Source: Bacteroides fragilis (GTDB taxonomy: Bacteria; Bacteroidota; Bacteroidia; Bacteroidales; Bacteroidaceae). Taken from it: a DNA stretch of 64,000 bases. A program made the position numbers and the translations under genes. The stretch spans positions 434,001 through 498,000 of the forward strand of contig NZ_SZUU01000003.1 of the NCBI RefSeq assembly GCF_019583405.1, read 5' to 3'. Of the stretch, positions 27,815 to 36,816 are shown one piece after another; the stretch's first letter is position 1, and each line of letters starts with the position of its first letter. The notes beneath the pieces were generated by a model, which saw only the letters and a list, made by a program, of their open reading frames with translations, was not told the origin of the DNA and searched no databases.

Positions 27815-29047
27815 ATGAAGTATAAACTGTTAGTCCTTGATGTAGACGGGACATTGCTCAATGATGAGAAGGAGATTACTCCTCGTACCCTTGCCACTTT
27901 GTTAAAAGTACAGCAGATGGGAGTACATATTGTTTTGGCCTCCGGTCGGCCCACTTATGGGATTTTGCCTTTGGCAAAGAAACTGGAGCTGGGTAACTAT
28001 GGCGGATACATCCTGTCCTATAACGGCGCACAGGTCATTAATGCCAAAAATGGGGAAGTATTGCTCGAACGGCGTATTAACCCCGAAATGTTGCCTTATC
28101 TGGAGAAGAAAGCCCGTAAAAACGGATTTGCAATCTTTACTTACACCGAAGACCGAATGATTGCTGATCAGGCAGATAATGAACACATTCTTCAGGAAGC
28201 ATTCCTCAATCGGATGGAGTTGATTGAAGAACCCGAATTTTCGGTTGCCGTTGATTTTGCTCCTTCCAAATGTATGTTGGTTAGTGATGACGAAGAGGCG
28301 CTTATCGGATTGGAAGAACATTGGAAAAAACGTTTGAACGGAGCGCTCGATGTATTCCGGTCGGAACCCTATTTCCTGGAAGTCCTGCCATGTGGCATTG
28401 ACAAATCAACTTCGTTGGGAGCCTTGCTTTCCCATTTGGATATTACTCCGGAAGAAATCATTGTTATCGGTGATGGCGTTTGCGATGTTTCCATGATCCA
28501 GTTTGCCGGATTGGGTATCGCCATGGGCAATGCTCAGGATTCGGTAAAGGTATGTGCCGATGTGGTGACGGCTTCGAATGAAGAAGACGGAGTTGCTCTT
28601 GCCGTAGAAAAAGCGATTCTTTCTGAGATTCGTCCGGCAGAGATTCCTCTTGACCAATTGAATGAGCGTGCACGTCATGCCCTGATGGGAAATCTGGGCA
28701 TTCAATATACCTATGCTTCCGAAGACCGGGTAGAGGCTACTATGCCGGTAGACGAGCGGACCCGTCAGCCTTTTGGCATTCTGCACGGAGGTGCCACGTT
28801 GGCACTGGCCGAGACTGTTGCCGGACTGGGTTCGATGATTCTCTGCCAGCCCGACGAGATTGTGGTTGGTATGCAGGTCAGCGGTAACCACATGTCATCT
28901 GCCCACGAGGGAGATACCGTACGTGCCGTCGGTACCATTATCCACAAAGGACGTTCATCACATGTCTGGAATGTAGACGTATTTACGTCGACGGACAAGT
29001 TGGTGTCTTCCATACGGGTAGTGAATAGTATATTAAAGAAGAGATGA
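27815..29047 (+). CDS. HAD phosphatase fused to a MenI-type hot-dog thioesterase
   Basis: 410 residues in two domains. Residues 1-265 are a Cof/YbiV-type HAD phosphatase: nucleophile motif LDVDGTLLND (D8, D10), SGRP, and GDGVCDVSMI near 220. Residues ~275-410 are a PaaI/MenI hot-dog thioesterase, with FGILHGGATLALAETVAG holding the catalytic Glu and HEGDTV further on. The thioesterase half is expected to hydrolyse 1,4-dihydroxy-2-naphthoyl-CoA, the step after MenB. This fits its position as first gene of the menaquinone operon, overlapping menF by four bases (ATGA). The role of the phosphatase half is unknown. Confidence 0.9.
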   Translation: MKYKLLVLDVDGTLLNDEKEITPRTLATLLKVQQMGVHIVLASGRPTYGILPLAKKLELGNYGGYILSYNGAQVINAKNGEVLLERRINPEMLPYLEKKARKNGFAIFTYTEDRMIADQADNEHILQEAFLNRMELIEEPEFSVAVDFAPSKCMLVSDDEEALIGLEEHWKKRLNGALDVFRSEPYFLEVLPCGIDKSTSLGALLSHLDITPEEIIVIGDGVCDVSMIQFAGLGIAMGNAQDSVKVCADVVTASNEEDGVALAVEKAILSEIRPAEIPLDQLNERARHALMGNLGIQYTYASEDRVEATMPVDERTRQPFGILHGGATLALAETVAGLGSMILCQPDEIVVGMQVSGNHMSSAHEGDTVRAVGTIIHKGRSSHVWNVDVFTSTDKLVSSIRVVNSILKKR

Positions 29048-30150
29048 CGTTAGAAGAAACAAATAATTGTGAGATTATAGATGAATTGATCCGTCAGGGA
29101 AGGAGCTTCGCAATGTATCGTAATCCGGGCGAAGAGGAACCTCACTTTCTGATGCAGACTTGCGGAGAAGTACGCCTTATCCGGAAAATGGAAGATTTGA
29201 ACGGCCGGACAGGCTTTGTCATTGCCCCTTTCCGGGTCACTCCGCAATGTCCTATCATACTGATCCGGCCGGATTGTCACGAGATTCCTTCCTGCACCGG
29301 GGACTTGTGCACTGTTGCACCAGCCCCCGGTGCAGCAGTGCACAAGCAGCTGGTGCAAAGCGACTGCCCATTTGGGGCGAAGGAAGCCTATGAGGCTTGT
29401 TTCGATGTCTTTATCAGGGCTTTGAGGGAACGTACCTTTGATAAATTGGTACTATCCCGCAGAATGACGGTGAAGAGAGAGCCGGGATTCTCTCCCGCAG
29501 CGGCTTTCTACCGGGCTTGCAGGCGCTATATCTATTCGTATGTCTATCTTTGCTATACTCCGCAAACCGGGGTGTGGATGGGCAGTACTCCGGAAATCAT
29601 TTTATCGGGTGAGAAAGGAGATTGGAATACGGTAGCGTTGGCAGGAACCCAGTCTTTACAGAATGGTGAGCTTCCGCAACAATGGGATGAAAAGAACCGG
29701 AAGGAGCAGGAGTATGTGGCGGCATATATTCGTAAACAACTCCGCTCGTTGGGGATTTCTCCGACAGAGAAAGGACCTTATCCGGCTTTTGCCGGGGCAT
29801 TGTCTCACCTGAAAACGGATTTCCACTTCTCGCTGAACGACAGTCAGAGGTTGGGAGATTTATTGAAGCTGTTGCATCCCACTCCCGCCGTATGCGGATT
29901 GCCAAAAGAAGAAGCTTATCGGTTTATCCTTGATAATGAAGGCTATGACCGCAGCTATTATTCCGGATTTATAGGCTGGTTGAGGCCGGAAGGGAGAACG
30001 GACCTGTATGTCAACTTACGCTGTATGAATGTGAAAGAAGATTCGTTGACATTGTATGCCGGAGGCGGTCTGCTGCCCTCTTCCGAATTGGATGATGAGT
30101 TTCAGGAGACGGAAAAGAAGATGCAGACCATGCAGAACTTGAACTCCTAA
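29044..30150 (+). CDS. menF: Isochorismate synthase
   Basis: 368 residues of the chorismate-binding family. Conserved parts are [34 protein letters not shown] and YYSGFIGW. It converts chorismate to isochorismate, the first committed step to menaquinone. The start overlaps the stop of the HAD-thioesterase gene. Unusually, the segment encoding about residues 85-105 ([20 protein letters not shown]) is built on a near-perfect 18-bp inverted repeat (29304-29346), which looks like an in-frame insertion. menD starts 20 bases after the stop. Confidence 0.94.
   Translation: MTLEETNNCEIIDELIRQGRSFAMYRNPGEEEPHFLMQTCGEVRLIRKMEDLNGRTGFVIAPFRVTPQCPIILIRPDCHEIPSCTGDLCTVAPAPGAAVHKQLVQSDCPFGAKEAYEACFDVFIRALRERTFDKLVLSRRMTVKREPGFSPAAAFYRACRRYIYSYVYLCYTPQTGVWMGSTPEIILSGEKGDWNTVALAGTQSLQNGELPQQWDEKNRKEQEYVAAYIRKQLRSLGISPTEKGPYPAFAGALSHLKTDFHFSLNDSQRLGDLLKLLHPTPAVCGLPKEEAYRFILDNEGYDRSYYSGFIGWLRPEGRTDLYVNLRCMNVKEDSLTLYAGGGLLPSSELDDEFQETEKKMQTMQNLNS
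29293..29357. repeat. Nested inverted repeat inside menF
   Basis: Arms 29304-29321 and 29329-29346 are complementary over 18 bases with one mismatch, around the loop AGCCCCC. An outer pair TGCACC (29293-29298) and GGTGCA (29352-29357) extends it. Such a hairpin inside a coding sequence is unexpected by chance. Confidence 0.85.
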
Positions 30151-30170
30151 ATAAAATAATATATAGAGCG

Positions 30171-31838
30171 ATGTATTCAGATAAGAAAAACATATTGCAG
30201 TTGGTAGCGTTGCTCCGTGCACATGGGGTGACGAAAGTCGTTTTATGTCCCGGAAGCCGGAATGCACCGATTGTACATACACTTGCCGGACATTCCGACT
30301 TCACTTGTTACTCGGTAACAGACGAGCGGAGTGCCGGCTTTTTTGCTATCGGGCTTGCTTTACAGGGCGGAACTCCTGCCGCTGTTTGTTGCACATCGGG
30401 CACGGCTTTGTTGAATTTGCATCCTGCCATAGCAGAGGCCTACTACCAGAAAGTATCTTTAGTAGTTATTTCCGCCGATCGTCCTGCCGCCTGGATCAAC
30501 CAGATGGACGGACAGACTTTACCTCAGCCGGGTGTTTTCCGGTCATTGGTGAAGAAGTCTGTCGATCTGCCCGAAATACATACGGACGAGGATGAATGGT
30601 ACTGCAACCGCTTGCTGAACGAAGCATTGCTTGAACTGAATCATCATGGTAAAGGCCCTGTGCACATCAACGTGCCGGTTTCCGAACCCCTGTTCCAGTT
30701 TACGGCAGAGTCACTTCCCGAAGTACGTGTCATCACACGTTATCAAGGACTGAATGTTTATGATCGCGACTATGACGGCTTGATCGACCGCCTCAATAAA
30801 TACAACCGCCGTATGATGATCGTCGGCCAGATGAACCTGATTTATCTGTTCGAAAAGAAATATTCAAAGATGCTCTACAAGCAGTTTGCCTGGTTCACGG
30901 AGCATTTAGGCAATCAGACCGTTCCGGGCATCCCGATCCGGAACTTCGATGCAGCCCTCTATGCCATGTCACCCGAGATGCAAGAGAAGATGATTCCCGA
31001 ATTGGTGATCACTTACGGGGGGCATATCGTCTCTAAACGAATGAAAAAGTATCTTCGCCAGCATCCGCCCAAAGAGCATTGGCATGTGTCGCCGGATGGT
31101 GAAGTGATCGATCTGTTCCAAGGGGCATTGACTACGATTATCGAGATGGACCCATTTGAATTTATGGAGAAGATAGCTTTTCTGCTGGATAACCGTACAC
31201 CGGAATATCCCCGGCAATGGGAGAACTTCTGCAAGGAGCTTCCCCGACCGGAGTTGCCTTATTCCGAAATGTCTGCTATCGGATCACTCATTCAGGCGTT
31301 GCCTGCTTCGTGTGCTTTGCATCTGGCCAATAGTTCCGCCGTGCGTTATGCCCAGCTTTATTCGCTTCCCGATACGGTAGAGGTTTGTTGCAACCGGGGT
31401 ACGAGCGGCATTGAAGGTTCCCTTTCCACAGCGATCGGTTATGCTGCCGCTTCGAAGAAGTTGAACTTTGTGGTCATTGGTGATCTGAGCTTTTTCTATG
31501 ATATGAATGCCCTGTGGAACAATCATTTTGGAAGTAACCTCCGTATTCTGCTTTTGAATAATGGGGGAGGGGAGATTTTTCATACTTTGCCGGGACTTGA
31601 AATGTCCGGTACTTCCCATCGCTTTGTGACTGCCGTGCATAAGACGTCTGCCAAGGGATGGGCCGAAGAACGGGGATTCCTCTATCAGGAAGTGCAGGAT
31701 GAAAAACAGTTGGACGAAGCCATGAAAACTTTCACTCAACCCGAGTTACTGACTCAACCTGTCATTATGGAGGTTTTCACCAATAAAAATAAAGATGCAC
31801 GGATATTGAAAGACTACTATCACCAACTAAAAAACTAA
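30171..31838 (+). CDS. menD: SEPHCHC synthase (2-succinyl-5-enolpyruvyl-6-hydroxy-3-cyclohexene-1-carboxylate synthase)
   Basis: 555 residues of the thiamine-diphosphate family. It begins with the MenD signature [12 protein letters not shown] and [13 protein letters not shown], has [17 protein letters not shown], and the cofactor-binding part [15 protein letters not shown] then [10 protein letters not shown]. It joins 2-oxoglutarate to isochorismate. It lies in the men operon 20 bases after menF and two bases before the HExxH protein gene. Confidence 0.96.
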   Translation: MYSDKKNILQLVALLRAHGVTKVVLCPGSRNAPIVHTLAGHSDFTCYSVTDERSAGFFAIGLALQGGTPAAVCCTSGTALLNLHPAIAEAYYQKVSLVVISADRPAAWINQMDGQTLPQPGVFRSLVKKSVDLPEIHTDEDEWYCNRLLNEALLELNHHGKGPVHINVPVSEPLFQFTAESLPEVRVITRYQGLNVYDRDYDGLIDRLNKYNRRMMIVGQMNLIYLFEKKYSKMLYKQFAWFTEHLGNQTVPGIPIRNFDAALYAMSPEMQEKMIPELVITYGGHIVSKRMKKYLRQHPPKEHWHVSPDGEVIDLFQGALTTIIEMDPFEFMEKIAFLLDNRTPEYPRQWENFCKELPRPELPYSEMSAIGSLIQALPASCALHLANSSAVRYAQLYSLPDTVEVCCNRGTSGIEGSLSTAIGYAAASKKLNFVVIGDLSFFYDMNALWNNHFGSNLRILLLNNGGGEIFHTLPGLEMSGTSHRFVTAVHKTSAKGWAEERGFLYQEVQDEKQLDEAMKTFTQPELLTQPVIMEVFTNKNKDARILKDYYHQLKN

Positions 31839-31839
31839 T

Positions 31840-32844
31840 ATGATGACTAAGCACAAGATGAACCTATTTTGTGGGATGCTACTTTTGTCAGCTTCCCTGT
31901 TTGTGGAGAAAGCTCAAGCCATGTTTCCCGAGAGATACGTATCGGAGGAATCGGCAGCCAAGGCAGATACAATCAATTTTCGGTTGGCTTCTGCCGGAGA
32001 AGCAAAACGCCTGATAGCGGCCAAAGATTCTTATACGGCTAATTGGAGTCCGTTTGACATCGCTGCCCGACTTGAAAATCCTGAAGGCAAAAGAGAAGAC
32101 CTCGTCAGCCTGGCCGTTCGTGAAGTGCGTGAATGGACAGCGGAAGAAGCGCAGCAGATCGAGCAGATCAGGAAGAACCTGAATGATACGATTCGTAAAT
32201 ACGGCTATCGGATTCCATTTCCGAAAGAGATTGTGCTGGTAAAGACAACAATGAAAGACGAAGGAGGGGCGGGAGGATACACACGCAGTAACTGGATCGC
32301 ATTGACGGACGCTACTTTTCAGCGGGGGACCGAAGCTTCTCACACACGCCTGCTGGTGCATGAAACTTTCCACATCCTGACACGTCTCAATCCCGGATTC
32401 AAAAAGAAACTGTACAGAGCTATCGACTTCAACATCCTGCCCAAAGAGATTGAGTTCCCCGAAGATATACGGAAAAGCCGTATCTCCAATCCCGATGTCA
32501 GTCGTTGCGATAGTTATGCGACTTTTACCATTGACGGTAAGCCACAGAACTGCACTATGATTATCTATACCAACAGACCCTATACCACGGGTAAGTTCTA
32601 TCAGTATATCAATGTGGGGCTGATTCCGTTGGACGAGTCGTTCAAGCCTCTCCGGGAGAGTGGGAAGACAGTGATTTATCCATTACAGAAAGCGACCGAC
32701 TTCTTTGATAAAGTAGGGCGGAACACCGGATATGTCATAGATCCGGAAGAGGTGCTGGCGGATAATTTTGCAATTGCTTTATTGAACACGCCCAATGTAC
32801 ATACACCCGAACTGCAAAAGAAAGTACAGGAATTACTGAAATAA
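31840..32844 (+). CDS. Secreted HExxH protein, putative zinc metallopeptidase
   Basis: 334 residues. A signal peptide runs to about residue 27 (EKAQA-MFPE). The sequence LLVHETFHIL gives an HExxH zinc motif (H174, E175, H178), and DPEEVLADNFA near residue 301-311 could supply the third, glutamate ligand, as in gluzincins. It should be periplasmic or surface-exposed. The gene starts two bases after menD and is followed 21 bases later by menB, so it is embedded in the menaquinone operon at the place where menH sits in E. coli. It is not an alpha/beta hydrolase and cannot be MenH. Family not recognised; proteolytic activity is inference from the motif. Confidence 0.75.
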   Translation: MMTKHKMNLFCGMLLLSASLFVEKAQAMFPERYVSEESAAKADTINFRLASAGEAKRLIAAKDSYTANWSPFDIAARLENPEGKREDLVSLAVREVREWTAEEAQQIEQIRKNLNDTIRKYGYRIPFPKEIVLVKTTMKDEGGAGGYTRSNWIALTDATFQRGTEASHTRLLVHETFHILTRLNPGFKKKLYRAIDFNILPKEIEFPEDIRKSRISNPDVSRCDSYATFTIDGKPQNCTMIIYTNRPYTTGKFYQYINVGLIPLDESFKPLRESGKTVIYPLQKATDFFDKVGRNTGYVIDPEEVLADNFAIALLNTPNVHTPELQKKVQELLK

Positions 32845-32865
32845 TAATCATCAAAATAAATAGAA

Positions 32866-33690
32866 ATGGAAACTAAAAGAGAATGGACTCCTATTAAAGA
32901 ATACGAAGATATTCTGTTTGATTACTATAACGGCATTGCCCGTATTACGATCAATCGCGAACGTTACCGGAATGCTTTCACCCCTACTACAACAGGCGAA
33001 ATGAGCGATGCGATGCGCATCTGTCGTGAAGAGCCCGATATCAATGTTGTGGTATTGACCGGTGCGGGCGATAAGGCTTTCTGTTCGGGAGGCGACCAGA
33101 ACGTAAAGGGCCGTGGCGGATACATCGGTAAAGACGGAGTGCCCCGCCTGAGTGTACTGGATGTGCAAAAACAAATCCGTTCGATTCCGAAACCGGTTAT
33201 TGCTGCCGTTAACGGATTTGCCATCGGAGGCGGACACGTATTGCATGTCGTATGCGATCTCTCTATTGCTTCCGAAAATGCGATCTTCGGACAGACAGGT
33301 CCTCGTGTAGGTAGTTTCGATGCCGGCTTCGGATCATCTTATCTTGCCCGCGTTGTGGGACAGAAGAAGGCCCGTGAGATCTGGTTCCTTTGTCGCAAGT
33401 ATAATGCGCAGGAGGCTCTGGATATGGGGCTGGTCAATAAAGTGGTACCGCTGGATAAACTGGAAGACGAGTATGTTCAGTGGGCGGAGGAGATGATGCA
33501 GCTTAGTCCGTTGGCACTCCGCATGATTAAAGCCGGTCTGAATGCCGAACTCGACGGTCAAGCCGGTATTCAGGAACTGGCAGGTGATGCCACTCTGCTT
33601 TATTACCTTACCGATGAAGCACAGGAAGGCAAGAATGCTTTTCTGGAGAAGCGTAAACCGGACTTTAAACAATATCCTAAATTTCCATAA
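32866..33690 (+). CDS. menB: 1,4-dihydroxy-2-naphthoyl-CoA synthase
   Basis: 274 residues of the crotonase family. MenB hallmarks are [32 protein letters not shown] (oxyanion hole) and [20 protein letters not shown]. It closes the second ring from o-succinylbenzoyl-CoA. Cytoplasmic. Within the men operon; the product is the substrate expected for the thioesterase domain encoded at the front of the operon. Confidence 0.96.
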   Translation: METKREWTPIKEYEDILFDYYNGIARITINRERYRNAFTPTTTGEMSDAMRICREEPDINVVVLTGAGDKAFCSGGDQNVKGRGGYIGKDGVPRLSVLDVQKQIRSIPKPVIAAVNGFAIGGGHVLHVVCDLSIASENAIFGQTGPRVGSFDAGFGSSYLARVVGQKKAREIWFLCRKYNAQEALDMGLVNKVVPLDKLEDEYVQWAEEMMQLSPLALRMIKAGLNAELDGQAGIQELAGDATLLYYLTDEAQEGKNAFLEKRKPDFKQYPKFP

Positions 33691-33696
33691 GCAGAC

Positions 33697-33728
33697 AGGG
33701 GCCTTCTTGATGGGAGGCCTTTTCTTTA
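33697..33728 (+). terminator. Weak intra-operon hairpin after menB
   Basis: GGCCTTC and GGAGGCC form a 7-bp stem (one wobble pair) with a 6-base loop, followed by TTTTCTTT. It may lower expression of menC and menE relative to menB. Confidence 0.5.
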
Positions 33729-33738
33729 TATCATTTTT

Positions 33739-34758
33739 ATGTATACAATCAACATTATTCCACGCGTTCTTCATTTCAAGCAACCTGCGGGAACTTCGCG
33801 TGGTTCTTATACTACCCGGAACGTCTGGTATATTCATCTTTCTTCCATAGAGTGTCCGGGACGTGTCGGAGTAGGAGAGTGTGCTCCGTTACCCAAACTG
33901 AGTTGTGATGACTTGCCGGATTATGAACAGGTGCTTCGGAGTGCCTGTCAGCGACTGGAACAGACGGGAGAACTGGATATAGAATCTTTACGTGGGTATC
34001 CTTCTATCCTGTTCGGACTCGAGACAGCACTGCGCCATTACGAAACGCAGAGCTGGGCATTATGGGATACTCCTTTTTCGCGCGGAGAAGCCGGTATACC
34101 TATTAACGGACTTATCTGGATGGGAAGTTTTGACAGAATGCTGCAACAGATCGAAGTCAAGATGCAGGCGGGATATCGCTGTATCAAACTAAAAATCGGT
34201 GCGATAAACTTTGAAGAAGAATTAGCCCTGTTGAGACATATCCGTGCTCACTATTCCGCCAGAGAAATAGAGTTGAGAGTGGATGCCAATGGAGCTTTCT
34301 CACCTGCCGATGCTATGGATAAACTGAATCGGTTGGCCGAATTGGACCTACATTCCATAGAGCAGCCTATCCGGGCCGGGCAGTGGGAGGAAATGGCCCG
34401 TCTGGCGGCTGAGTCCCCGCTTCCTATTGCTTTGGACGAAGAACTGATAGGTTGCAATGCCCCTGAAAGAAAACGGGAATTGCTGGCAGCTATCCACCCC
34501 CGGTATATCATACTGAAACCATCTCTGCATGGCGGGATCAGTGGTGGCAACGAATGGATTGCAGAAGCGGAAAAGCAACATATCGGTTGGTGGATCACAT
34601 CTGCGCTGGAGTCGAATATCGGCCTGAATGCCATAGCCCAATGGTGTGCGACTTTCCGGAATCCGCTGCCACAAGGATTAGGTACCGGGTTACTGTTTAC
34701 AGACAATGTCGAGATGCCCCTCGAGATTCGAAAAGATTGTTTATGGTTTTGCAAATAA
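33739..34758 (+). CDS. menC: o-Succinylbenzoate synthase
   Basis: 339 residues of the enolase superfamily. The active-site residues are visible: the lysine pair in CIKLKIGAINF, Asp in RVDANGAF, Glu in SIEQP, and the later DEEL and ILKPSLHGG. It dehydrates SHCHC to o-succinylbenzoate. It follows menB by 48 bases, with a weak hairpin between, and precedes menE by 13 bases. Confidence 0.94.
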   Translation: MYTINIIPRVLHFKQPAGTSRGSYTTRNVWYIHLSSIECPGRVGVGECAPLPKLSCDDLPDYEQVLRSACQRLEQTGELDIESLRGYPSILFGLETALRHYETQSWALWDTPFSRGEAGIPINGLIWMGSFDRMLQQIEVKMQAGYRCIKLKIGAINFEEELALLRHIRAHYSAREIELRVDANGAFSPADAMDKLNRLAELDLHSIEQPIRAGQWEEMARLAAESPLPIALDEELIGCNAPERKRELLAAIHPRYIILKPSLHGGISGGNEWIAEAEKQHIGWWITSALESNIGLNAIAQWCATFRNPLPQGLGTGLLFTDNVEMPLEIRKDCLWFCK

Positions 34759-34771
34759 GAGGAGTCGGCAC

Positions 34772-35866
34772 ATGATATTTAATAGAGAAGAACAACACCT
34801 AATGCTGGAAGGCAGTATGCTTTCCAAGGAGGACGTGAAAAGACTGGTGGCTTGTAACGCGGAGGAGGCATCGGGATTTTTGTACGAACTTTACCGGTTT
34901 CTGGAAGAGTGGTTCAGTGATTCTCCTTATCTGACAGTGAAAACTTCCGGTTCTACCGGAACTCCCAAACTGCTGAAGGTCCGTAAGGAGCAGATGATGC
35001 AAAGTGCCCGTCTGACTTGTGAGTTTCTGGGACTTCGGCAAGGAGATAGTGTATTGCTGTGTATGCCTTTGCAATATATTGCTGGGAAAATGGTGGTGGT
35101 CCGGGCATTGGTGGCAGGGTTGAATCTGGTTATCCGGACCCCTTCCGGTCATCCGATGGCGGACGTGGACATACCGCTTCGTTTTGCCGCTATGGTGCCG
35201 TTGCAGGTTTACAACACACTGCAGCTACCGGCAGAAAAAGAGAGGCTCTGCCGGACCGATATTCTCATTATAGGCGGAGGGGCAATAGATGCAGGGTTGG
35301 AAGCTGAGATACGGCAATTACCGGTTAAGGTCTATTCTACGTATGGCATGACAGAAACCCTTTCACATATTGCTTTAAGGCGGTTGAACGGACCGGATGC
35401 GAGTATGTTGTACCGGCCTTTTCCTTCGGTGCGGCTTTCTCTTTCGTCCGAACATACATTGGTGATCGATGCTCCGTTGGTTTGTGATACCACTTTGGTG
35501 ACAAATGATGTTGCGGAGATTTATCCCGATGGCAGCTTCTCTATTTTAGGCAGGAAGGATAATACCATCAATACCGGAGGTATCAAAGTACAGGCAGAGC
35601 AGATAGAAGAGATACTTCGTCCCTGGATGAGAGTTCCTTTTGCAATCACTTCTGTTCCCGATGCCAGATTAGGAGAGGCGGTTGTGCTTTTGGCAGAGAA
35701 GGGGGCAGATGCAGAGTTACCGGAAACAAAGATGAAGGAGCTTCTGTCTAAATATCAGTTACCCAAGATGATTTTGTCAGTCGGGGCTATACCCTTGACG
35801 GAAACGGGAAAGATCAATCGTGCCGCTTGCCGGCAACTTGCCCTCACTTATCGGACAGATCGCTAA
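34772..35866 (+). CDS. menE: o-Succinylbenzoate-CoA ligase
   Basis: 364 residues of the acyl-adenylate (ANL) family, shorter than the ~450-residue E. coli enzyme but typical for Bacteroides. Motifs: KTSGSTGTPKLLKVRK (AMP binding), STYGMTETLSHI, GRKDNTINTGGIKVQAEQIE and TETGKINR with the C-terminal catalytic Lys. Start chosen at ATG 34772, preceded by AGAGGA at 34758-34763, rather than an in-frame ATG inside menC. It activates o-succinylbenzoate to its CoA ester, the substrate of MenB. Last gene of the men cluster. Confidence 0.92.
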   Translation: MIFNREEQHLMLEGSMLSKEDVKRLVACNAEEASGFLYELYRFLEEWFSDSPYLTVKTSGSTGTPKLLKVRKEQMMQSARLTCEFLGLRQGDSVLLCMPLQYIAGKMVVVRALVAGLNLVIRTPSGHPMADVDIPLRFAAMVPLQVYNTLQLPAEKERLCRTDILIIGGGAIDAGLEAEIRQLPVKVYSTYGMTETLSHIALRRLNGPDASMLYRPFPSVRLSLSSEHTLVIDAPLVCDTTLVTNDVAEIYPDGSFSILGRKDNTINTGGIKVQAEQIEEILRPWMRVPFAITSVPDARLGEAVVLLAEKGADAELPETKMKELLSKYQLPKMILSVGAIPLTETGKINRAACRQLALTYRTDR

Positions 35867-35936
35867 GTGTTTTTTCTTCTTTAGTTGTATCATATACGAA
35901 ATAGCTTTAAATTTAATAACCAACACATATAAACTA

Positions 35937-36794
35937 ATGAATAAGATTTGCTTTTTTATCGGAGTTTTTATTACCCTGCTTCTGGCGGGTTGCAGTTCTA
36001 ATCCGATTTCCCATGTTCGTGTGGCGACCTTTAATATCCGTTATGATAATCCGGGCGACAGTTTGAATTCCTGGAAGTATCGTAAAGAGAAGGTCTGTGA
36101 ATTTATCCGTGAGAAACATCCCGATGTGCTGGGAATGCAGGAAGTACTGAATCATCAGTTGGAAGACCTGTTGTCCGGTCTGCCTGATTATGCCTATGTG
36201 GGTGTAGGACGTGAAGATGGAAAGACTCAGGGGGAATATGCTCCTGTATTCTATCGGAAAGATAAATATGATTTGTTAGACAGTAATACATTCTGGCTTT
36301 CCGAATATCCGGATAGTATCGGCAAACTTGGTTGGGATGCCGCGTGTACCCGCGTGGCTACTTGGGCTAAATTAAAGGATAAAACTACCGGAAAAGAGTT
36401 TCTGATGTTAAATACCCATTTTGACCACGTTGGTACGGAAGCTCGTCGTAACAGTGCCCTGCTTATTATTGATAAGATAAGAGAAATAGCCGGTACACAT
36501 CCTGCTATGATGACCGGAGACTTTAATGTTTCTGAAGAGTGGGAAGCTTACAAAACGATCACATCCAATGAGTTTGTCTTGAAAGATGCATGGAAGATAG
36601 CCGGGAAACAGTCCGGTGAGAACTATACTTTCCATGATTTCGGAAGAGTACCTGTGGCCGAACGGGAAAAGATCGATTTCATTTTCGTAACTCCGCAAAT
36701 CAAGGTGGCAGATGCAGAGATTATTTCTTCTGCGATTACAGATTCCACCTATTTGTCCGATCATAATGCACATCTGGCTGATTTGGAATTCTAA
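35937..36794 (+). CDS. Endonuclease/exonuclease/phosphatase-family lipoprotein
   Basis: 285 residues. Lipobox LLLAGC (C19 or so) at the end of the signal peptide. The EEP-fold motifs are RVATFNIRYDN, LGMQEVL, HFDHVG, TGDFNVS and SDHNAHL at the end, so the metal-dependent hydrolase core is complete. Targets of secreted relatives range from DNA to phospholipids and sugar phosphates; the lipoprotein location argues against a DNA repair role. It is followed after 22 bases by a GH97 glycosidase, so a phosphodiester- or glycan-related role at the cell surface is plausible. Start at ATG 35937, not an upstream GTG inside menE. Confidence 0.9.
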   Translation: MNKICFFIGVFITLLLAGCSSNPISHVRVATFNIRYDNPGDSLNSWKYRKEKVCEFIREKHPDVLGMQEVLNHQLEDLLSGLPDYAYVGVGREDGKTQGEYAPVFYRKDKYDLLDSNTFWLSEYPDSIGKLGWDAACTRVATWAKLKDKTTGKEFLMLNTHFDHVGTEARRNSALLIIDKIREIAGTHPAMMTGDFNVSEEWEAYKTITSNEFVLKDAWKIAGKQSGENYTFHDFGRVPVAEREKIDFIFVTPQIKVADAEIISSAITDSTYLSDHNAHLADLEF

Positions 36795-36816
36795 ACTGTA
36801 TAAACGAATTGTAACC

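Noticed and set aside
31840..32844. MenH (SHCHC synthase) by operon position
   Set aside because: It has a signal peptide and an HExxH motif and lacks the G-x-S-x-G nucleophile elbow and fold pattern of alpha/beta hydrolases.
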